From a virus: DNA of 34,629 nucleotides. The stretch lies in the IMG/VR virus record IMGVR_UViG_3300021356_000071, positions 1-34,629 of that record; one strand, given 5' to 3'. Numbering within the stretch: the stretch's first letter is position 1; each line of letters begins with the position of its first letter. Of this stretch, positions 31,651-34,629 are shown piece after piece. The notes under the pieces were generated by a model. That model ran no database searches. It had not been told where the DNA came from and saw only the letters and a list, made by a program, of their open reading frames with translations. A program made the position numbers and the translations under genes.

Positions 31651-32705
31651 TGTTTGGAACTTATTTTTATCACGAAATTTTAAGAAAGACTATTATAGCT
31701 TTCGGCACATTATTCAATAATATTGAAATTAAACACAAAGATACATCTGGAAACGGGTTTAGTCAATTAAAGGTCCCTATTGCATATGGACCTATGCAAA
31801 AGTTCTTAGCGAGAATAGAACAATCTCCAAATCTTAGAAAAGAAGTTGCAATAACTCTGCCTAGAATGGCATTTGAGATGGTGGGTATTTCATATGATCC
31901 AACCAGAAAATCTTCAACCATGCAAACTTTTAAGGTTGTAGATCAGAATAATAACAAGATTACTAAGGCTTTTATGCCTGTTCCATACAACGTAAATATC
32001 AGATTGTCAATTATGACAAAACTGAATGAAGATGCACTACAGATAGTGGAACAAATATTACCATATTTTCAACCCCACTTTAATCTAACAGTCAATCTAG
32101 TCGAACAAATAGGTGAGACTAGAGATATCCCAATGGTCTTGAATAGTATTCAAATGGATGATGATTATGAGGGAGATTTTACTACAAGAAGATCCCTAGT
32201 ATACACATTAGACTTTACTGCAAAAACATATCTATTTGGTCCAGTGGATACTGGTAACGATAGTATAATCAAAAAAGTTCAAGTCGATTATTATACGAAT
32301 ACCGAAAGAAAAAATGCATCCAGGGAACTTCGTTATGTTGCAACTCCTAAAGCCCTTAAAGATTACAATTCTGACGGTGCAACCCAACTTTCTGAAGATA
32401 TTGCAGCAAACGTCACCGAGTTTAGTGTTGAATTTGGAACTCAGTTGATTTCTAAGACTTACATACAGATTGGTGAAGAAGTAATGTTTATCAGAGAAAT
32501 TGCTGGTAATGTTATCAAGGTAAATAGAGGTGAGAACGGTACTATTGCTACCACTCATGAAGCATTGGATTATGTTAACGCAATCAATGCAGCAGACGAT
32601 GAACTGATTGATCTTGACGATGATTTTGGATTCAATGAATCTACATTCAATTTTAATGATGGAAAGATCTACAGTACAACCAAACAAACTGACGTGGACG
32701 CATGA
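31650..32705 (+). CDS. 15: Proximal tail sheath stabiliser / tail completion gp15
   Basis: The start (MFGTYFYHEILRKTIIAFGTLFNNIEI) parallels T4 gp15 MFGYFYNSSFRRYATLMGDLFSNIQI, and QIVEQILPYFQPHFN is identical to T4. gp15 forms a hexameric ring capping the tail tube and sheath and provides the head-joining face. T4 gp15 is 272 aa; this one is 351 aa. The extra C-terminal part (from about residue 250) holds KTYIQIGEEVMFIREIAGN, VNRGENGTIATTH, a module also present in the DUF4815-type protein, followed by an acidic tail (DDELIDLDDDFG). The stop overlaps the gp16 start (ATGA). Confidence 0.94.
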   Translation: MFGTYFYHEILRKTIIAFGTLFNNIEIKHKDTSGNGFSQLKVPIAYGPMQKFLARIEQSPNLRKEVAITLPRMAFEMVGISYDPTRKSSTMQTFKVVDQNNNKITKAFMPVPYNVNIRLSIMTKLNEDALQIVEQILPYFQPHFNLTVNLVEQIGETRDIPMVLNSIQMDDDYEGDFTTRRSLVYTLDFTAKTYLFGPVDTGNDSIIKKVQVDYYTNTERKNASRELRYVATPKALKDYNSDGATQLSEDIAANVTEFSVEFGTQLISKTYIQIGEEVMFIREIAGNVIKVNRGENGTIATTHEALDYVNAINAADDELIDLDDDFGFNESTFNFNDGKIYSTTKQTDVDA

Positions 32706-33130
32706 AGTACGATGAAATAGATGATGCTTTGGATATTACCCCCACAGAGGTTAAGTCTGAAAAAATTGTCAAAAAAGAACCAGAGGTAACTGAAGTCGTT
32801 ACTTCCACTCAAGAACAACTCAAAAAAGATTATGAATATACTCGGGGTAATCTTTACTCCTTGATTGAAAAAGGTCAAGAAGCAGTTGATGGAATTTTAG
32901 AACTTGCACAAGAATCAGATTCTCCTAGAGCATTTGAGGTTGCAGGACAACTTATCAAACATGTCGGTGATGTTGCCGATAAATTAGTCGATCTTCAGAA
33001 AAAAGTAAAAGACATCGAAAAAGACGATGGGAAATCACCTAAAGCGACAAACGTTACAAACAATGCGGTTTTCTTTGGGTCTACAGCGGATCTCCAGAAA
33101 TTTCTCAAAAATAATGGAGATTCTAAATAG
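32702..33130 (+). CDS. 16: Small terminase subunit gp16
   Basis: The 142-aa protein has T4 gp16 architecture: a variable acidic/basic N terminus, a central helical pair (residues about 38-98, DYEYTRGNLYSLIEKGQEAVDGI, SPRAFEVAGQLIKHVGDVADKLVDLQKKVKDIE) and the C-terminal NVTNNAVFFGSTADLQKFL, matching T4 NIQNATVFMGSPTEML. SPRAFEV corresponds to T4 SPRHMEV. gp16 forms a ring that recognises DNA and regulates the gp17 packaging motor. Start ATG overlaps the gp15 stop (ATGA). The gene ends with AAATAG, part of a candidate late promoter. Confidence 0.94.
   Translation: MKYDEIDDALDITPTEVKSEKIVKKEPEVTEVVTSTQEQLKKDYEYTRGNLYSLIEKGQEAVDGILELAQESDSPRAFEVAGQLIKHVGDVADKLVDLQKKVKDIEKDDGKSPKATNVTNNAVFFGSTADLQKFLKNNGDSK
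33122..33129 (+). promoter_or_regulatory. Candidate late promoter TCTAAATA overlapping the gp16 stop
   Basis: TCTAAATA keeps the TAAATA core and differs from TATAAATA at one position (second base). Its last two bases are part of the TAG stop of gp16. A start near 33135 would serve the 451-aa gene (ATG 33153). Confidence 0.4.
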
Positions 33131-33152
33131 ATAAAGGACATACTTACCTAAT

Positions 33153-34508
33153 ATGACCAAAGCTAAATCGTGTCCCCCTGGGAAGTACTGGTGCTATACT
33201 GATAAAAAATGTAAGAAAGTACCCATGGGTTATTATGTGGGACGTGGTGGTTATTTGTCTAAAGAAAATGAAGATGGTGAAGAAGGCAAGAAAAATGGAA
33301 ACGGTAACGGAAACGGTGGTTCCAATGGCGGCGGCAACGGCGGCGGAGGAAATGGTGGCGGGGTGAGCGAAAATACTATATTAGAAAAACGTGATGGTAA
33401 GTCTGCGAAAGATAAGGGGTATTCCCTTCGTGATTGGTTCAAAGGTGGTGGTTGGAAACAAACGGGTGGTAAGTATGACGGTAAACCCTGTGCGAGACAA
33501 CCAGGTCAAAAGACCAAACCATTCTGTCGTGATGCGGATGATCGCGCTTCAATGAGTAAAGACGAAAGAAATAGAAGAGCTGCTAAAAAACGCAAAGAAG
33601 ATCCAAATCCCGATAGAAAAGGAAAGGCAAAAATGGTAACCGATTCATACGATTTTTCAAACTGGAGAGACGAGTTCAAAGCACTTGAATTTGAAACAGT
33701 TGACATTATTGAAACAGAACCATTGAAACCAACTGAGGGTCTCGGAAGTAAGATGCTTGGTGAAAAGTGTTGGAAGGGATATGAGAAGAAAGGTATGAAG
33801 ACCATGTTTGGTAAGAGATATCCAAACTGTGTTAAAAAAGAAGAGTTGGAAACATGTCCAGTATGTGGTAATGATCCATGTCAATGTTTGGAAGGTAATT
33901 TAAAATCTGACTGGAGAACTGAAATCTTTGAAGGTGATGGTGATCATGAGTATGAAATGGCACGTCGTCAACTAGCAACGATTAAAAATGCAGTTTCTCG
34001 TCTTGAGAAAAAGATGGGTGAAACTGGAGAGGGTGAACTCAAAGCATGGGTTCAGTCAAAACTCACTAGATCTGCAGATGACATCGATACAGTTGCAGAT
34101 TATATGACTAACGAGGAGAATATCCAGGAAGGGGAAAAAGACGCTTGTTACCACAAAGTCAAGTCTCGTTATTCCGTATGGCCTTCTGCATATGCATCTG
34201 GAGCATTAGTCAAGTGTCGTAAGGTCGGCGCTAAGAACTGGGGTAACAAGACTAAAAAAGAGGAAGTCCAGTATATGAATACTGAAGACTATCAAAGGAT
34301 ACAGGAATATGGTAACGTTTACACTATAATAGTATTATGGAGAGGTAAGTCTCATCGCTTGCAACTTTTCTTCCAGGGTACGGCAAGACCTTCCCGTGAT
34401 GAAGTCAAGAACGAAGTAGAAAAGATTTATCCAGGTGGAATGGTGAGTTACTACTTCCCCAGCGCCACCGATCCAGGTAAACCAATTATTGTTTCTACAA
34501 GGAGTTGA
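33153..34508 (+). CDS. Mosaic basic, Cys-rich cyanophage protein between gp16 and the terminase (451 aa)
   Basis: Not a T4 homologue. Parts in order: SCPPGKYWCYTDKKCKKVP (residues 6-24); a Gly/Asn low-complexity linker (47-70); SLRDWFKGGGWKQTGGKYDG with C113 and C125 then RKEDPNPDRKGKA (91-159), a basic unit I associate with hypothetical proteins of cyanophages and algal viruses (possibly Pfam DUF5872); a SYDFSNWRDEF segment (165-175); CWKGYEKKGMKTMFGKRYPNC (206-226); a zinc-ribbon-like CPVCGNDPCQC (235-245); LKAWVQSKLTRSADDIDTVADYM (296-318); DACYHKVKSRYSVWPSAYASGALVKC (330-355); and a separate C-terminal domain (376-451). The pieces look like small modules strung together. Function unknown; basic and Cys-rich content suggests nucleic-acid binding or a packaged protein, which is inference. 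Some segments resemble pieces found in other structural or scaffold-region proteins of cyanomyoviruses. Confidence 0.75.
   Translation: MTKAKSCPPGKYWCYTDKKCKKVPMGYYVGRGGYLSKENEDGEEGKKNGNGNGNGGSNGGGNGGGGNGGGVSENTILEKRDGKSAKDKGYSLRDWFKGGGWKQTGGKYDGKPCARQPGQKTKPFCRDADDRASMSKDERNRRAAKKRKEDPNPDRKGKAKMVTDSYDFSNWRDEFKALEFETVDIIETEPLKPTEGLGSKMLGEKCWKGYEKKGMKTMFGKRYPNCVKKEELETCPVCGNDPCQCLEGNLKSDWRTEIFEGDGDHEYEMARRQLATIKNAVSRLEKKMGETGEGELKAWVQSKLTRSADDIDTVADYMTNEENIQEGEKDACYHKVKSRYSVWPSAYASGALVKCRKVGAKNWGNKTKKEEVQYMNTEDYQRIQEYGNVYTIIVLWRGKSHRLQLFFQGTARPSRDEVKNEVEKIYPGGMVSYYFPSATDPGKPIIVSTRS
33291..33363 (+). repeat. Gly/Asn-coding low-complexity GC-rich tract
   Basis: Repeats of GGN and AAC triplets encode GNGNGNGGSNGGGNGGGG and similar, forming a flexible linker between the N-terminal Cys motif and the basic domain. 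The DNA is much richer in GC (GGCGGCGG) than its surroundings and prone to length change by slippage. Confidence 0.85.
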
Positions 34509-34510
34509 TT

Positions 34511-34629
34511 ATGCAAGACGACATCGAACTTTCAAATTTGTCAAAAGCACTTGAATATGAACGTCAGGCTAGAGAGATTGATAAGATGACTCTAACTGAG
34601 GCGAGAGAGTTCGCGAAGTCTTATTTAAA
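34511..34629 (+). CDS. Start of a small NblA-like ORF, cut by the window edge
   Basis: ATG at 34511 follows a good Shine-Dalgarno (AAGGAG at 34499-34504) and lies two bases after the stop of the 451-aa gene. The 39 residues visible include LSNLSKALEYERQAREIDKMT and LTEAREFAKSYLK, a pattern of two amphipathic helices. This resembles NblA, the phycobilisome-degradation adaptor (family pattern: an F-E-x-Q helix, then M-(S/T)-x-E-x-A-x-x-F-x-x-x-L-Y). Small NblA-like genes are known in some cyanophages. The alternative is the N terminus of the large terminase gp17, expected next in T4 order. The window ends before this can be decided. Confidence 0.5.
   Translation, partial: MQDDIELSNLSKALEYERQAREIDKMTLTEAREFAKSYL

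Noticed and set aside
32232-32687. Minus-strand open frame opposite gp15 (151 codons)
   Set aside because: The + strand here is well-supported gp15. The minus frame is Ile/Cys/Phe-rich nonsense typical of antisense readings, with no promoter or partner gene.
33020-33130. Packaging (pac-like) site at the 3' end of gene 16, as proposed for T4
   Set aside because: I see no distinctive repeat or recognisable gp16-binding sequence here; position alone is not enough to call it.

Overview
This window is a late structural segment of a T4-like marine myovirus, most likely a cyanophage. Every gene lies on the + strand, genes are packed with overlaps of 1-4 bases or gaps of tens of bases, and no non-coding stretch exceeds about 110 bases. 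The gene order follows the T4 late block: (7-like)-8-[cyanophage-specific tail genes]-13-14-15-16-[insert]-(17 expected next). gp8, gp13, gp14, gp15 and gp16 are each recognisable from T4-family sequence motifs. The cyanophage assignment rests on the very large DUF4815-type protein in place of T4 9-12, the family of small and giant tail proteins before gp13, and the basic mosaic protein between gp16 and the terminase. No host-type metabolic genes, tRNAs, integrase, CRISPR or IS elements are visible.

Layout. 2-2863: 3' part of a gp7-position baseplate protein carrying a beta-propeller-like insert. 2905-4500: baseplate wedge gp8. 4507-12015: a 2502-aa DUF4815-type structural protein with two Arg-rich tracts. 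12017-14332: four small and medium tail or accessory structural genes (75, 111, 225 and 335 aa). 14372-14403: terminator-like hairpin. 14440-17709: a 1089-aa repeat protein. 17758-28512: a 3584-aa tail fibre ending in a Peptidase_S74 self-cleaving chaperone domain. 28529-28562: overlapping late promoter, terminator and ribosome binding site. 28563-33130: neck, tail-completion and small-terminase genes gp13-14-15-16. 33153-34508: a 451-aa mosaic basic/Cys protein. 34511 to the end: start of a small NblA-like ORF or of the next packaging gene.

How the genes work together. The left part builds the baseplate and its peripheral fibres, the giant ORF builds the receptor-contacting fibre, gp13/14/15 close the head and cap the tail tube and sheath so the two can join, and gp16 starts DNA packaging. 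Expression looks late: T4-type TATAAATA-like boxes sit at gene junctions, several of them overlapping the upstream stop codon.

The most unusual property is a shared set of small beta-rich modules. The same motifs recur in the gp7-like protein, gp8, the DUF4815 protein, the 225-aa and 335-aa proteins, the giant fibre, and even in the neck protein gp14 and the sheath-cap protein gp15, whose T4 counterparts are much smaller. The second highlight is the gp13 leader: its promoter is placed so that only transcripts starting there would escape a terminator hairpin that also contains the Shine-Dalgarno sequence.
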